From Lycorma delicatula (lineage: Eukaryota > Arthropoda > Insecta > Hemiptera > Fulgoridae): a stretch of 64,000 nucleotides of DNA. The notes below the pieces were generated by a model that searched no databases, was not told the DNA's origin, and saw only the letters and a program-made list of their open reading frames with translations. Position 1 is the stretch's first letter. Every line of letters begins with the position of its first letter. Where the stretch lies: positions 42,755,946 to 42,819,945 of the forward strand of contig NC_134465.1 in assembly GCF_047948215.1 (NCBI RefSeq), given 5' to 3'. Below, in pieces: positions 1 to 12,325 of this stretch. The position numbers were made by a program, and so were the translations under genes.

Positions 1-83
1 GCGAAACGAGCCTTCATTCAGAAATATAATTTGATTACATCAAAAATTAATTTAAACGTCAGGAAAAGATTTTTGAAAATATA
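1..83 (+). pseudogene. LINE-E reverse transcriptase fragment (cut by window edge)
   Basis: These bases match, with a few substitutions, the stretch at about 9637-9718 of the LINE-E copy at 8.95 kb, which encodes the region after the RT palm (KRAFSKKYNLFTSK). The match stops near base 83, so only a short internal piece is visible and its 5' part may lie outside the window. It is a dead fragment of a non-LTR retrotransposon. Confidence 0.8.
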
Positions 84-271
84 CCGAGAAAGTATATCAA
101 AATTTTAGGATGTTGATTTAATTTGTTACAAAATGTAATTTAATCTTTCCACCATCGGTAAATTACTTATGTTCCTTAGCTAATTTTTGTTTGCCGAATG
201 ATTTAGTTTTATTTTTAGTAGATAATAACTTGTCACACGATTCTGTTTGCCTGATTTTTTATCTGGTATCT

Positions 272-570
272 TTCTTTTTCTTGTTTAGCCTCCGGTAATT
301 ACCTGTCAGATAATACTTCAGAGGATGAATGAGGATGAAATGTATGAGTGTAAATGAAGTGTAATCTTGTAGAGTCTCAGTTCGACCGTTTCTGAGATGT
401 GTGGTTAATTGAAACCCAACCACCAAAGAACACCGGTATCCACGATCTAGTAATCGAATCCGTGTAAAAATAACTGGTTTTACTAGGAATTGAACGCTGG
501 AACTCTCGGCTACCAAATCAGCTGATTTGGGAAGACGCGTTCACTACTAGACCAACCCGGTGGGTTAAAG
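272..570 (-). mobile_element. SINE-A copy 1 (tRNA-derived SINE)
   Basis: A tRNA-like head lies at the right end. On the minus strand it reads CCACCGGGTTGGTCTAGTAG, an A-box-like TGGTCTAGTRG, followed by a B-box-like stretch. The body ends in a short A-rich tail after GGCTAAACAAG. It is flanked by a 12 bp duplication, TATCTGGTATCT (260-271 and 571-582), which marks target-primed insertion. The target encodes the YLGLHLD motif of a Jockey-type RT, so the SINE landed in an older LINE. It is non-coding, transcribed by Pol III if active, and depends on a LINE for mobility. Confidence 0.88.
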
Positions 571-1045
571 TATCTGGTATCTAGGACTTCATTTAGATCA
601 GCGTTTGCCTGAATGTATCAAGCGAGGATGAAAAGAAAACAACTGAACGCGAAGCATAAGGTACTGCATCGTCTGCTGCGAAGAAACTCGCACCTCACGT
701 TGTCCGATAAAGTTCTGATTTACAAAGTTATCCTACGACCGATCGGTACTTACGGCGTGAAGTTGTGGGAACAGAAAATATTAGCCACCTGGGTATCGTA
801 CAACGCTTCCAAAATAAGGTTACGAGGACGATTGCAGAGGCGCCATAATTCCCACGGAATGATGAGATTCTCGAATAGCTTTCAACGGTTCGTGAGGTAG
901 TAAAACAGGAAAGTGTTAAATACTAGCAACGTTTAGAAAATCACGTCAACCGTTTTGAGATCAATCTGCTTGATAACAGTGGGAACTTCGGAAGGTTGAA
1001 ACGTCTCCATGCGCTTGACTTATGGGCTACTGAGTGTCAGTTTTC
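571..1045 (+). pseudogene. Jockey-clade LINE reverse transcriptase C-terminal fragment
   Basis: Reading through several frames gives YLGLHLDQRL, then MKRKQLNAKHKVLHRLLRRN, then LSDKVLIYKVILRPIGTYGV and LWE, and finally LLDNSGNFGRLKRLHALDLW. These follow in the order seen in the thumb and C-terminus of Jockey-clade reverse transcriptases (YLG motif, RLL-RNS, LYK-VLKPI-TYG-LWG, LLD-RRLKR). Frameshifts and a TAG near 898 show it is dead. Only the last part of the RT is present, with no palm catalytic FADD, consistent with 5' truncation. The clade is assigned from motif resemblance. Confidence 0.7.
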
Positions 1046-2263
<1,218 letters not shown>

Positions 2264-2422
2264 GTTTTAACATTCGTTCTTTCTTTGGCTTAATTTAAAA
2301 TCTTTTTTTGTTAATTACCGAAAAATAAATATTAGCATTCATGAGTAACACAATTTGTTATCTTGGCAATTGACAGCACACGAACAAGTCTGCGTAAACA
2401 AATAAATAACAACAAAAATTTT

Positions 2423-2428
<6 letters not shown>

Positions 2429-2470
<42 letters not shown>
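2429..2470. repeat. (CA)n microsatellite
   Basis: Uninterrupted CA dinucleotides of about 41 bp, followed by CATA-type repeats. Confidence 0.97.
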
Positions 2471-2471
<1 letters not shown>

Positions 2472-2754
2472 CATACATATATATACATACATACGCGTAC
2501 AGAATATATGAGCACATGTTCAAACACACAAGCGGACTTCATCAGGGTTATAACCTTTAAATATGATTATGTATTTAGTAATTTACAGTGATGGCAACTT
2601 TGAAATTTTTAATCGTTCATCTCGACGATTAATATTATCACATTTTTTTTAATAGCGAAATTATTAATTAGCATAATAAAAATATTTACTTCCATGAAAT
2701 GTTTCATAACATCGTTCTATATATGAAAAATAATTGTAAAAGTGAACAATTGTG

Positions 2755-3515
2755 CTTTTTCAATTCTTAATAAAAAGGTCACTTAAAATAGTTGGTGTCA
2801 AATGGGAAAAAAATTAAAAAATTCCATCTATTGCTTAATCTAATGCCGACTTAAAAAATCTAATGTGGACACTACATGAGTTCCTTGTACGCCTATTAAA
2901 TAACATATACACTGTTGTTTTTTAAATGCAAAGTAACACTTTATTTCATTTATATAAACCTGAATTATTATTTATCGTAATTTTTTTTTTTAAATCGGAG
3001 GTTTATAATTATTAATAAATCAATATATTTAAAAAAAAAGTTAAAGTTAAAAGATAAGTCTGATTCGAACTGATGTGCCTTCCCTTGTAAGATCCAAATA
3101 TTTTATTAATTAAAATTTATTTGGCTATAACTCTGGAACCGATAAAAATAAGTACCACTTACGATATATCGTTGAAAAGCTCTCAACGTGTGGGCTTATT
3201 ATTGAGGCTAAGAAAAAATCCAAAATTTAAGTTTTTTTGGATTTAGGGCATTTTTTGTTCAGTCGACTGCAATAAAAAGGGGAGGGACACGACTAGATGT
3301 TACAACAGTCCTAAATCCAAATTTCAATATTCTACGGCTAATCGTTTTTGAGTTATGCGTGGTACATACGTACGTACGTACAAGACGTCATGCCGAAACT
3401 AGTCAAAATGGATTCAGGAATGATCAAAACGGATATTTCCGTTGAAATCTGAAAACCGAAATTTATTGCAATACTTCCTTTACTTCATACAACGAAGGAA
3501 AAATTTGTAATTTAA
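2755..3515 (-). repeat. Repeat C copy 1 (unclassified interspersed repeat)
   Basis: The reverse complement aligns along its length with 19540-20195 and 39725-40310. Shared blocks include the ACGGAAATATCC block, the GGATTTAGGACTGT block, TATAGCCAAATAAAAT and CACATCRGTTCGAATC. It encodes no protein I recognise. The stretch CATCAGTTCGAATC resembles a Pol III B-box, so a SINE-like origin is possible, but no A-box was found. A short opposite-strand piece of the same family follows at once. Confidence 0.8.
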
Positions 3516-3535
3516 AGAATATATATAATATATAT

Positions 3536-3637
3536 TAGAAGTACTGCGATAAATAAAGGAAGATCGCGATAAATTTCGGTTTTCAGATATCAACGGAAAT
3601 ATCCGTTTTGATCATTCCTGAATCCATTTTGACTCGC
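3536..3637 (+). repeat. Repeat C fragment, inverted relative to copy 1
   Basis: This matches the first 100 bp of repeat C (AAATTTCGGTTTTCAGAT, ACGGAAATATCCGTTTTGA) in plus orientation, facing the minus-strand copy just to its left. The pair forms an inverted arrangement around an AT-rich spacer. Confidence 0.75.
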
Positions 3638-4462
3638 ATAACTTACTTTAAAATATTTATCGTTTTGTTTAAATATAATATTTATTCGTTCATTTAATTC
3701 AACGATTCTAACTAAAAAGCGCGCGGGCAAACTGTACAATTCGCGCGGTTGTGACGCTACTAGTGATGACGGTCGGCACTAACTTACCTAATGTAATTTC
3801 ACAACTTGCGTAGAACAAATTTCGCTTGTTCGGTCGGCAGACTGGTGTAGCCGCGAGGCTTAACGCACCAGGTACCGAGTCAACCGGGCGATCGAGTTCG
3901 AGACCCGGCCAGACCGAGTTGCTTTTTTAGACTTTAAATATTATACATCTATTTAATTCTACCGCTTACATGTGACGTCAAAACATAATAATAGTTTATA
4001 GCATTTTTTGGAGTGGGGGAGAGAGATTTTGCAAAAATCGTTTTTTGAAAATATTGTTATTTTTTAATCGTTAAAAAATGCAACTAAGAAAAATATGACC
4101 TTAAGTAGGTGAAATCTCGAGTTACCTGAGGAGTGATCTTGCTCTATAGCTTCACCCCATTGACCTTTTAAGTTGAAAATGTAGCAGCATTGCTACATGC
4201 CCTGTTTATAGAAGTAATCTGATCAAGTTTGGTCAAATACGGTCCAGTCGTTCTGGAGATATAAGGTATTTTAGTTGCTAACCTCGAACACACACACGAA
4301 CGTTAACATCCGGAAAATTTCCAACCGGGTTTTTTGGTTTTGTTGGGTTCCTTAGGTGTGAAAACTTCAAGATCCAGTGAAAACCGCATGTGCCCAAATT
4401 GGACCGATTACAATACTTTCCCTTCTAGAACTATAGAACTATCTAGACGGAAAAGTAAAACT
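3638..4462 (+). repeat. Repeat B copy 1 (5' end missing)
   Basis: It shares with seven other copies here a tRNA-like block (GTAGCCGCGAGGCTTAACGC and, after a gap, GAGTTCGAGACCCGGCC, at about 3848-3914), a TGACGTCA-like site, a GGTCAAATACGGTCCAGT-type block, and a 3' end (CCCTTCTAGAACTATAG...CTATCTAGACGG) that is nearly palindromic. No protein is encoded. This copy lacks the 5' hairpin seen in copies at 21.9, 44.1 and 61.2 kb. Confidence 0.82.
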
Positions 4463-4580
4463 GGTTGTAAAAAAAAAAAGCGATATATATCTGTGACTTT
4501 ATAAAAAACCTACGCAGAGTTGTAATACTGGATGTCTTGAAAAAACTTCTGTTTTAAATTAAGTCTACTCTATTACATTT

Positions 4581-4740
4581 TTCCCCCTGTTTAACCTCCG
4601 GACGACCGTAAGATATTGCTTCATAGCATGAGATGAACGATTTGTAGCGTGTGTGAAAATGCCATTTCTGACCGGGATTCGAACTCGAGATCTCCGGGTG
4701 ATAGGCCGAGACGTTAATACTCGCGCCACGGAGGCCGGCT
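4581..4740 (-). mobile_element. SINE-D copy 1 (tRNA-derived SINE)
   Basis: The minus strand reads GGCCTCCGTGGCGCGAGTAT (A-box region), then GAGTTCGAATCCCGGTCAG (B-box GTTCGAATCC), then a short body ending CCGGAGGTTAAACAGG. The head is tRNA-like and differs from SINE-A. Flanks ACTCTATTACATTT (4567-4580) and ACTTTATTACGTTT (4741-4754) match at 12 of 14 positions, an aged TSD. Confidence 0.87.
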
Positions 4741-4829
4741 ACTTTATTACGTTTAGAATTAAAAATTTATACAATTTATTACATGAAAGTACAAAGTTTA
4801 AAGTTTTTTTTATATCTTATTGTAACTCT

Positions 4830-4940
4830 ATATGAGCACCGTTTACAGCCCTACAGATGTCAAACCGATAATCTACCTTATTCCATACTCTGGCGAACAT
4901 ATCTACAGGAATCGCTTCCATCGCTGCTGTTATACTTTAA
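4830..4940 (-). pseudogene. Tc1/mariner-superfamily transposase C-terminus remnant
   Basis: The minus strand reads ITAAMEAIPVDMFARVWNKV followed by DYRFDICRAVNGAHIE. This is the typical C-terminus of insect IS630-Tc1-mariner transposases that carry an N-terminal DUF4817-type helix-turn-helix (pattern AV--V---ML-RVW-E-DYRLDVCR-T-GAHIE). Upstream in the minus direction (4940-5060) no continuous match is visible, and no catalytic residue remains. The rest of the element was not found. Confidence 0.65.
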
Positions 4941-5084
4941 TACAGGCACTGGAATGACTGGATTTGGACGAATTTCTCCAGTTCGTCCCATACTCAACAA
5001 TTATGGCGATTCACGATTTCATTCAAACATCCGTGAACCGTTTCAGGAAAGCTGCTCAGCGAGAATGTGATTCTGAACGGCGAA

Positions 5085-5638
5085 CGGTTTTGGTAAATGA
5101 CTATTGAAGGCAGAGGTTTGAATATTTTTATTTGGTCAGGACATCAAAAAGGGATTCTTATCGTTTTTTTGTTAGAGAGCAAGAAAATAAGGATCCTTTG
5201 GAGTGTTGTGTATAGAGTCCTAGGATAGAAGCGTAGATGAAACTTCGTATCATCTGCGAGTCGGAGAGGATGGTTTGCTAATTTTCGCTCTGGTGTCTTA
5301 TCTATAGAAATTATACAGAGGCAGAGGTACGTCAGGTAATTTTCAGTTCTGGTATGAATAAAGCCCCGGGTTTCAGTGAAATCATGGTGGAGCTTCTTCC
5401 GTTCTGCCTTTAACTTTCCTGCCAGTTATTGGAAAGGTCTTGAGGAGGTGCTGTATCTTTGTATTACTAATAGATGAAATTATAGAAAGTTGTTGATAGA
5501 TGAACAGTATGGTTTTCGCCCATTCAAGGGCGCGGAGGATACTGTTCTTAAGATTATGAGCATCGTTTCGTCTAGTGAATCTGAGTATGTCTTAGATATA
5601 TTTTTGGATATATCAGGGGCTTTTAATAATTTGTGATG
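5085..5638 (+). pseudogene. R1-clade LINE reverse transcriptase fragment
   Basis: Motifs appear in order across shifting frames: SSGMNKAPGFSEIMVELL (the NKAPG-DGI-VE motif before the fingers), LLIDEQYGFRPFKGAEDTVL (QYGF-PG--TEDA), and SEYVLDIFLDISGAFNNL, the LDISGAFDNLWW motif A typical of R1-clade elements. The first W of the WW pair is a stop (TGA), and further frameshifts and stops show decay. The fragment is interrupted at 5639 by the hAT-like insertion, and weak continuation may lie after 6690. It is a degenerate RNA-dependent DNA polymerase with no intact frame. Confidence 0.72.
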
Positions 5639-5646
5639 GTCCTCTA

Positions 5647-6690
5647 CAGTGGCGGCTCGTAGATAAAATTAGTGTGGGTGCTGCTACAGAAAATTCTTTT
5701 CTGGGCCTTTTCAAGTCCACGGTTAAAGTTTTCTGTAAAATCAAAAACCGAAAAAATGAATCAAATAGAATAGCTGGAAGCAGGGTAATAATCTAATTTT
5801 ACACTTTATCATATTCTTATCATATAAACCGAATTTGGTTTAACAGAATAAATAATAAAATGTCAGTACAGATAATAGTTTTTAGTATTATTAGATAATA
5901 AGGTAATAAAATGTTCCTACACTATAGTCCAACGGTGCTTAATTAAAATTTTTATATACACAGAAACAAATATATAATTAGTTTTTATTAATTAACTTCT
6001 CTTTTGGCCTTCCAGCGTGTTTTTGGACAGATTTGGCAAACAAAGAACTCTTTATTTCCGCCATCTTCTGATCGCTACTGAAAAAACAACAAAACCGCTT
6101 TCATATTCCTTTCACCGAATAAACTAGAAAAGGGAAAGAACAAGGAACGTTCCATACACACGCGGGGTAAAAAGAAACTACCTTCCACCAGCACGCCAGG
6201 ATTGGCACTGCGAGAGAGACAGTGCTCTATCTCCCTCGCAGCCTCGCGTGCAGCTTCTTATGTGCGCATGCACGCAACAACTAAACTCCAAGCCGCTGGA
6301 ACTGTGAAGCGCACAGTTCCATACAAATATTTCTGTATCTTTTTTTATAAACTGGGGGATGGCCGGCCTCCGTGGCGCGAGTGGTAGCGTCTCGGCCTTT
6401 CATCCGGAGATTTCGGATTCGAATCCCGGTCAGACATGGCATTTTCAGACACGCTACAAATCATTCATCTTATCGTCTAAAGCAATACCTAACGGTGGTC
6501 TGGGAGTTTAAAAAAAAAAAAGAAGAAACCTGGGGATGGCTACTCACATTAAGTTTAAGAATTATATATTGTACAAGTTTAAAGAAAGAATTAAACAAAA
6601 AAGGACTCACTATATTAAATTTTATCGATAATATCAAGAGGAAATAAGTGGTGCTGCAGTTCCACAGTGCCTATACTCGAGCCGCCACTG
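5647..6690. mobile_element. hAT-like non-autonomous DNA transposon
   Basis: The ends are inverted: CAGTGGCGGCTCG at 5647-5659 and its exact complement ending at 6690. The flanking octamers GTCCTCTA (5639-5646) and GTCCTCGC (6691-6698) match at 6 of 8 positions, which fits the 8 bp TSD and CAG-start TIRs of the hAT superfamily. I see no transposase, so it depends on another copy. It sits inside an R1 LINE fragment and itself hosts a SINE-D copy. The hAT assignment is inference from TIR start and TSD length. Confidence 0.72.
6364..6525 (+). mobile_element. SINE-D copy 2 (tRNA-derived SINE)
   Basis: It has the A-box-like TGGCGCGAGTGG, the B-box GATTCGAATCC, a short body and a poly(A) tail at 6509-6521. 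Flanks at 6349-6363 and 6526-6540 (AAACTGGGGGATGGC versus AAACCTGGGGATGGC) match at 13 of 15, so the first bases of the GGCC head overlap the duplication. It lies within the hAT-like element and so inserted after it. Confidence 0.88.
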
Positions 6691-6897
6691 GTCCTCGCCC
6701 TGTTTTTCTTAATAAAACAGCTATCAACATTAGGTCTCCGCATATGTGCCAAGAATACTTTTCATAGTGTTTCATCATCAGCAAAAATTTCATATTGTCA
6801 TACGTCTCTTATATGTTCACTGCATAAGAAGAGGAATTGACAATCTCTCATTTCCATTGATAAGAAGAACGGCTTTCAAATTCGCAATGATATTCGC

Positions 6898-6940
6898 ATG
6901 AAAGTACGTATTTCACAGGATGTGAAATACGTCCTTTCAT
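6898..6940. repeat. 43 bp near-perfect palindrome
   Basis: Twenty-base arms, ATGAAAGTACGTATTTCACA and its complement with one mismatch, surround a 3-base centre. It could extrude as a cruciform or fold as an RNA hairpin. No gene is adjacent. Confidence 0.85.
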
Positions 6941-8950
6941 TTACGTCAGATACGTCCTCTGGTGTATTTCAAAGTAAAAATATTGATTGAAATGATTATA
7001 TCAGTTATGATATCGTTAATAAAGGATATTAATTAAATCGTATTACTCTGATAAATTTATTTTTCCAAGAAGGAATGAGATATAATAAACAGTTAATATC
7101 AAAATCATAACATTTTAGTCTCACCGGTCACTCCTTCAAATCATTCCACTCCCAGCCGTTTATCGTCAAAAATTTATATTTTATTATTAATATAAACATT
7201 GATTTACAATAAATCGTGACAAGTATTTTGTTTTAACAGAAAAAATATATCGTTTTTAATTTTTTTTATTTTTAACGAGTGATGATTACAAAAAAGGTAA
7301 AGTTCTTAGGTATTGTTGTACGTACGAGTTTGGATTTAGCATCAAAAAATATAGAAGAATGAACCAAAATTTTCTATATAACAAAATCCTTGCAGACCAA
7401 TAATACACAGCAGAAAGGAATGTTGGAGTTAATGAAATCAGTCCGATGATTAATAGTACAAAAATAAAAAAAAATGAAATAAAACTTGTGGGCGTTTGAT
7501 TCGATGCAATGAGCCTCTATACATGTTATATCTAATACAAGATAGACCTTAATAAGAAAAGGATTTTCAGAATAAAAGAAACATTTAATAATAATCCAAT
7601 CGAAAACGAGAAGTTAATAATAATAATAGAAATATAAAAAAATAGGTCAACAGGAAGACGTAGAAAGCAAATTATAAAATTATAGCTGAAGATGAAATAA
7701 TCCATTTATTAGGTGACCCAGTTTATAAAAAAAGGGAGTTGTAAAAGGCCAAAACAGATGTCATTCGTCTGGGGGTAAACCTCTTCAAAATAAAAAGAAA
7801 GGGGTTGAAATGAAATTGTAAATATAATATAATAATAAAGGAACTACAGAAGTTGAGGGTGAAATATTCAAACACACACACACACACAACAAAAAATACA
7901 TAAGTCAATCTGTTTAAAAGACGTGGTGATGACTTTTAGCCCTTTACCACCCTTTTCAGTAGTTCCGCTCTACATCATTCGGTTATAACAACTATCCTTT
8001 TCAAAGAAACAAAAAAAAAAGGAAATGATTTTTTTTAAATAAGCAAATAGGTTAACATCCGGGATTAATTTATTGTATTTAATTTACAGCTGATTCGAGT
8101 CTTTGTTTTATATTAATGTGATACCCTAGGGTTAAGGGTGGTGTAACCGCATGTTACGTCACAATCAGCCACGCCAATACAGCCGTGATCACACATAAAA
8201 ACATTTAAGGGAATAATCAACCAAAATTTTGATTAAAAAAGAAAATTTGTATTTTTTTAAATTTATTAATTCTTTAAAATCTGCCTTTTAATGTGATATT
8301 ATTTTTTTTTCTATATTTTTAACTCTAAATATTAAAAAATATATTTTATAGATTGTTGTTAGATGTAATTTCTTTTTTTTTTTTTAAAATCTGTTGATTT
8401 AAAAAAAAATTATTTCTCTTGTTTCAGTAGTGATAAGTAGTTCATTTAGAACTCATTTTAAAGCTTATTTTGTCTCCTTTTACTACAATTTTTTTATTTT
8501 TACCTTATATTAGCACTACACTATGAGTAGTATTATTTGTTTGTCTCGTGCACTTTTGTTTACTATTTAATATTTTGATAAATATTTTTTGGTTATTTTC
8601 ATTTCTAATGTTAATTACTTACTTTGTATCATTAATTACTGTTTTTTATTTCACTTTGTGTAATTATTTGGGTGTCGTTTTTAAAACACTGTTCACATGT
8701 GATTGGAATATTTAGGTTATGTATTTCGCCGTAGGTTAGGTTACAGACATTTGCTTTGCTTTGTTTTTTTGTTTATATCTGTTATAATTTTTATTTGATT
8801 GATATATTAGTATGTAAAAGTAAATTATAATACGGGCCCGACAAAACGACGTCCTTCACAAAAACAAAACGTAAGAGAACGAAAATTTTAAAATTACAAA
8901 CGAAAAGCGTTTGGCAAAAAATTTATGTTCCCTTATAGTTCCAATTTGGT
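6941..8950. other. Unassigned AT-rich tract
   Basis: No recognisable gene or repeat family. It has a short CA repeat near 7874-7889 and several A/T homopolymers, and all reading frames are short and low-complexity. Confidence 0.4.
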
Positions 8951-8952
8951 TT

Positions 8953-10134
8953 GAGAAGACCAATTTGGTTTCAGGAAAAGTATAGGGACAAGGGAAGCAA
9001 TTTTAGGCCTCACATTAATAGTAGAAGGAAGATTAAAGAAAAACAAACCAACATACTTGGGATTTATAGACCTAGAAAAGGCTTTCGATAATGTAGATTG
9101 GAATAAAATGTTCAGCATTTTAAAAAAATTAGGGTTCAAATACAGAGATAGAAGAACAATTGCTAACATGTACAGGAACCAAACAGCAACGGTAATAATT
9201 GAAGAACATAAGAAAGAAGCCGTAATAAGAAAGGGAGTCCCACAAGGATGTTCCCTATCTTCGTTACTTTTTAATCTTTACATGGAACTAGCAGTTAATG
9301 ATGTTAAAGAACAATTTAGATTCGGAGTAACAGTACAAGATGAAAAGATAAATATGCTACGATTTGCTGATGATATAGTAATTCTAGCCGAGAGTAAAAC
9401 GGATTTAGAAGAAACAATGAACGGCATGGATGAAGTCCTACGCATAAACTACCGCATGAAAATAAACAAGAACAAAACAAAAGTAATGAAATGTAGTAGA
9501 AATAACAAAGATGGACCACTGAATGTGAAAATAGGAGGAGAAAAGATTATGGAGGTAGAAGAATTTTGTTATCTGGGAAGTAGAATTACTAAAGATGAAC
9601 GAAACAGGAGCGATATAAAATGCCGAATAGCACAAGCGAAACGAGCCTTCAGTAAGAAATATAATTTGTTTACATCAAAAATGAATTTAAATGTCAGGAA
9701 AAGATTTTTGAAAGTGTATGTTTGGAGTGTCGCTTTATATGGAAGTGAAACTTGGACGATAGGAGTATCTGAGAAGAAAAGATTAGAAGCTTTTGAAATG
9801 CAGTGCTATAGGAGAATGTTAAAAATCAGATGGGTGGATAAAGTGACAAATGAAGAGGTATTGCGGCAAATAGATGAAGAAAGAAGCATTTGGAAAAATA
9901 TAGTTAAAAGAAGAGACAGACTTATAGGCCACATACTAAGGCATCCTGGAATAGTCGCTTTAATATTGGAAGGACAGGTAGAAGGAAAACATTGTGTAGG
10001 CAGGCCACGTTTGGAATATGTAAAACAAATTGTAGGGATGTAGAGGGTATACTGAAATGAAACGACTAACAATAGATAGGGAATCTTGCAGAGCTGTATC
10101 AAACCAGTCAAATGACTGAAGACAAAAAAAAAAG
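8953..10134 (+). pseudogene. LINE-E copy (RT, 5' truncated, frameshifted at 3' end)
   Basis: A non-LTR retrotransposon RT is open from about 8953 to 10043. Visible motifs: DQFGFRKSIGTREAILG (EDQFGFR, fingers), FIDLEKAFDNVDW (motif A aspartate), PQGCSLSSLLFNLYMELAV (motif B), LRFADDIVILAE (motif C, FADD catalytic pair), KTKVMKCS (motif D), FCYLGSRIT (motif E), then the C-terminal RRMLKIRWVD, IGHILRHPGI and VGRPRLEYVKQI. Small deletions near 10036, compared with other copies, shift the frame and cause an early stop. The endonuclease and 5' end are absent. The 3' end is GACTGAAGAC then poly(A). It has the general look of RTE/CR1-group elements; the clade is not certain. Confidence 0.85.
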
Positions 10135-10874
10135 AAACAAAGGCTAGGCGCTTCTCATGTAAGTACAAGTAAGTCTGCCTGATTTTCAAAAATCAGAACT
10201 TTTAAAAATTCATGATTTACCAGACCTGAATTTATCGATTAATTCTGTAATAGAAATATTTTTTACATTTTCCGTAAACTTTTTTTTCAGGATTTTAAAA
10301 CGCTAGAAACGTTATAACTAAACATGTATGCGTGATATCTTGATGAGTTTTTTTTTAAAAAAAAAGCACATACATTCTAGATCTGTCATGTGTAGAGAGG
10401 TTATCCTAAAATAATATGCATGAAATTAAATAAAGAATAAAATATCAAGGAAACGTATCACTTTTGTTGATTTTTGCAAAAAGGTTTTTTCTCTAGAAAC
10501 TGGCAAACAAAAACTGTCTCTACACATCACAGAGAAAAACTTTGTTTATTTTGGTTAAAGAATTAGGATAATCTATGATAAATCGTATCTGAGATGAGGC
10601 GTTTCTCATAAATGACGATTATTTACCCCCAACCACAAATTCAGGGGTTGTAAATCAAATATGATGAGATTTTTTGTAGTATAATTTCCATTTAGATACT
10701 AGTTAATTTTCAGATTATACAGAATAAACCCAAAAACTAAAATAATTTGTGTTGACTACCCCCTTAAAAGTTTTACGGTGGTTTATTTTATCTGTCCGAT
10801 TCATTTGCACATTTGGTTTAACTTTTTATTGTGATAATTGAGCGGATTATACTAATCTTTCAAATTCAAAAGTT
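10135..10874. other. Unassigned AT-rich tract
   Basis: No gene or repeat family recognised. Confidence 0.4.
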
Positions 10875-10892
10875 GTTCTTAAGGAGTATCCT

Positions 10893-11193
10893 TGTTTTTT
10901 CTTTTTTTTCCTGTTTAGCCTTCGGTAACTACCGTTTAGATAATTCTTCAGAGGATGAATGAGGATGATACGTATGAGTGTAAATGAAGTGTAGTCTTGT
11001 ACATTCTCAGTTCGACCATTCCTGAGATGTGTGGTTAATTAAAACCCAGCCACCAAAGAACACCGGTATCCTCGATCTAGTATTCCAATCCGTGTAAAAA
11101 TAACTGGCTTTACTAGGACTTGAACGCTGTAACTCTCAACTTCCAAATCAGCTGATTTGGGAAGACGCGTTAACCACTAGACTAACCCGGTGA
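10893..11193 (-). mobile_element. SINE-A copy 2
   Basis: A full-length minus-strand SINE-A, with its tRNA-like head at the right end. It is flanked by a perfect 18 bp duplication GTTCTTAAGGAGTATCCT (10875-10892 and 11194-11211). The long exact TSD shows target-primed reverse transcription and little decay of the target since insertion. Confidence 0.93.
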
Positions 11194-11539
11194 GTTCTTA
11201 AGGAGTATCCTGGGTTTACATTATAAGACCCACTGCGCCGAATACTTGTTAACTTGTAAATTTTATCAGTTCCTGCTCTTTTATTTTATATTTGCTTGTT
11301 GTACTCAGGAATCGCGATTTGAAATGAATTTTTTTTTTTAATAAATTGCCAAAGGATGTTGGTTGGTTGGCTAAAAGACACAAAAAACTTTTCTTAGTTT
11401 TAAATGTAGACTTCCTCATTATTCCATTCCTTATTCTACAGAACAATTCTTGAACACATTTTGATTAGTTTCTTATTAATTATTTTATTTTATAGGTATT
11501 ATAATCGGTGTACATAACAGAGAAATAACGCTGACAATA

Positions 11540-12325
11540 CACTCGTACAACTGTGGGTTTTATCTGAAGCACGGCTTACACACACAATTTAAATTAAAAT
11601 ATTTATAATTTTATGTAAATACAATACTTTTTCGTTTATTTAATTCAATGATTCTAACTAAAGCATGCGAAAACACCGCATTTAATTCGCGCGGCTGTGG
11701 TGGTAGTAACGGCGACGGTCGGCACTAATTTATTTTCACAAGTTACATAGAACAAATTTTACTTGTACGGTCGACAGACCGGTGTAGCCGCGAAGTAAAT
11801 ATTATTCATTTACCTAATTCTACCGCTAATCTGTGACGTCACAACATAGCAGTAGTTTGGAGTATTTTTTGGATTGAGGATATTTTACAAAAATGTTTTT
11901 TTTACAAATCTTGTTATTTTTTAATCGTTAATAAACGTACTTAAGAAAATATGACCTTAATTAGGCGAAATCTCGAGATACTGAGGGTGACATTGCCCCA
12001 CAGTTTTATCCTCTGACCTTTTAAGTTGATAATTTAATGGGCATCAATATATAGAAGTAATCTGACCGAGTTTGGTCAAAATCGGTCCAGTAGTTCTGGA
12101 TATATAAGGCGATTTAGAGGTCTACATCAAACACGCACGCGCGCTCATGAACACGTACATACGAATATTAACATCCGGAAACTTACCATCCGGTTTCTTG
12201 GGTTTCTTAGGTGGAAAACGTCAAGATCCGGTGAAAACCGCATATGCCCAATCGGACCGATTAGAATACTTTCCCTTCTAACCTATAGCTTTGCTGTAGC
12301 GCTATTATCTAGACAGGTAAGTAAA
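11540..12325 (+). repeat. Repeat B copy 2 (tRNA-like block deleted)
   Basis: It aligns with repeat B from ACAACTGTGGGTT through CTATCTAGACAGG. It has the GTGACGTCACAACAT block at 11832. The tRNA-like segment after GTAGCCGCGAAG is missing: the sequence jumps to TAAATATTATTCATTTA, an internal deletion compared with copies 1, 3, 4 and 7. The 5' hairpin keeps only its right arm. Confidence 0.82.

Noticed and set aside
3369..3381. Direct ACGT repeats as a CRISPR or regulatory array
   Set aside because: It is a short tetranucleotide expansion inside repeat C. There are no spacers, and CRISPR is not expected in this genome type.
6364..6440. Possible true tRNA gene
   Set aside because: A-box and B-box are present, but a SINE body, poly(A) tail and TSD follow, and the same head recurs at 4.6 kb. 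It is a SINE-D head.
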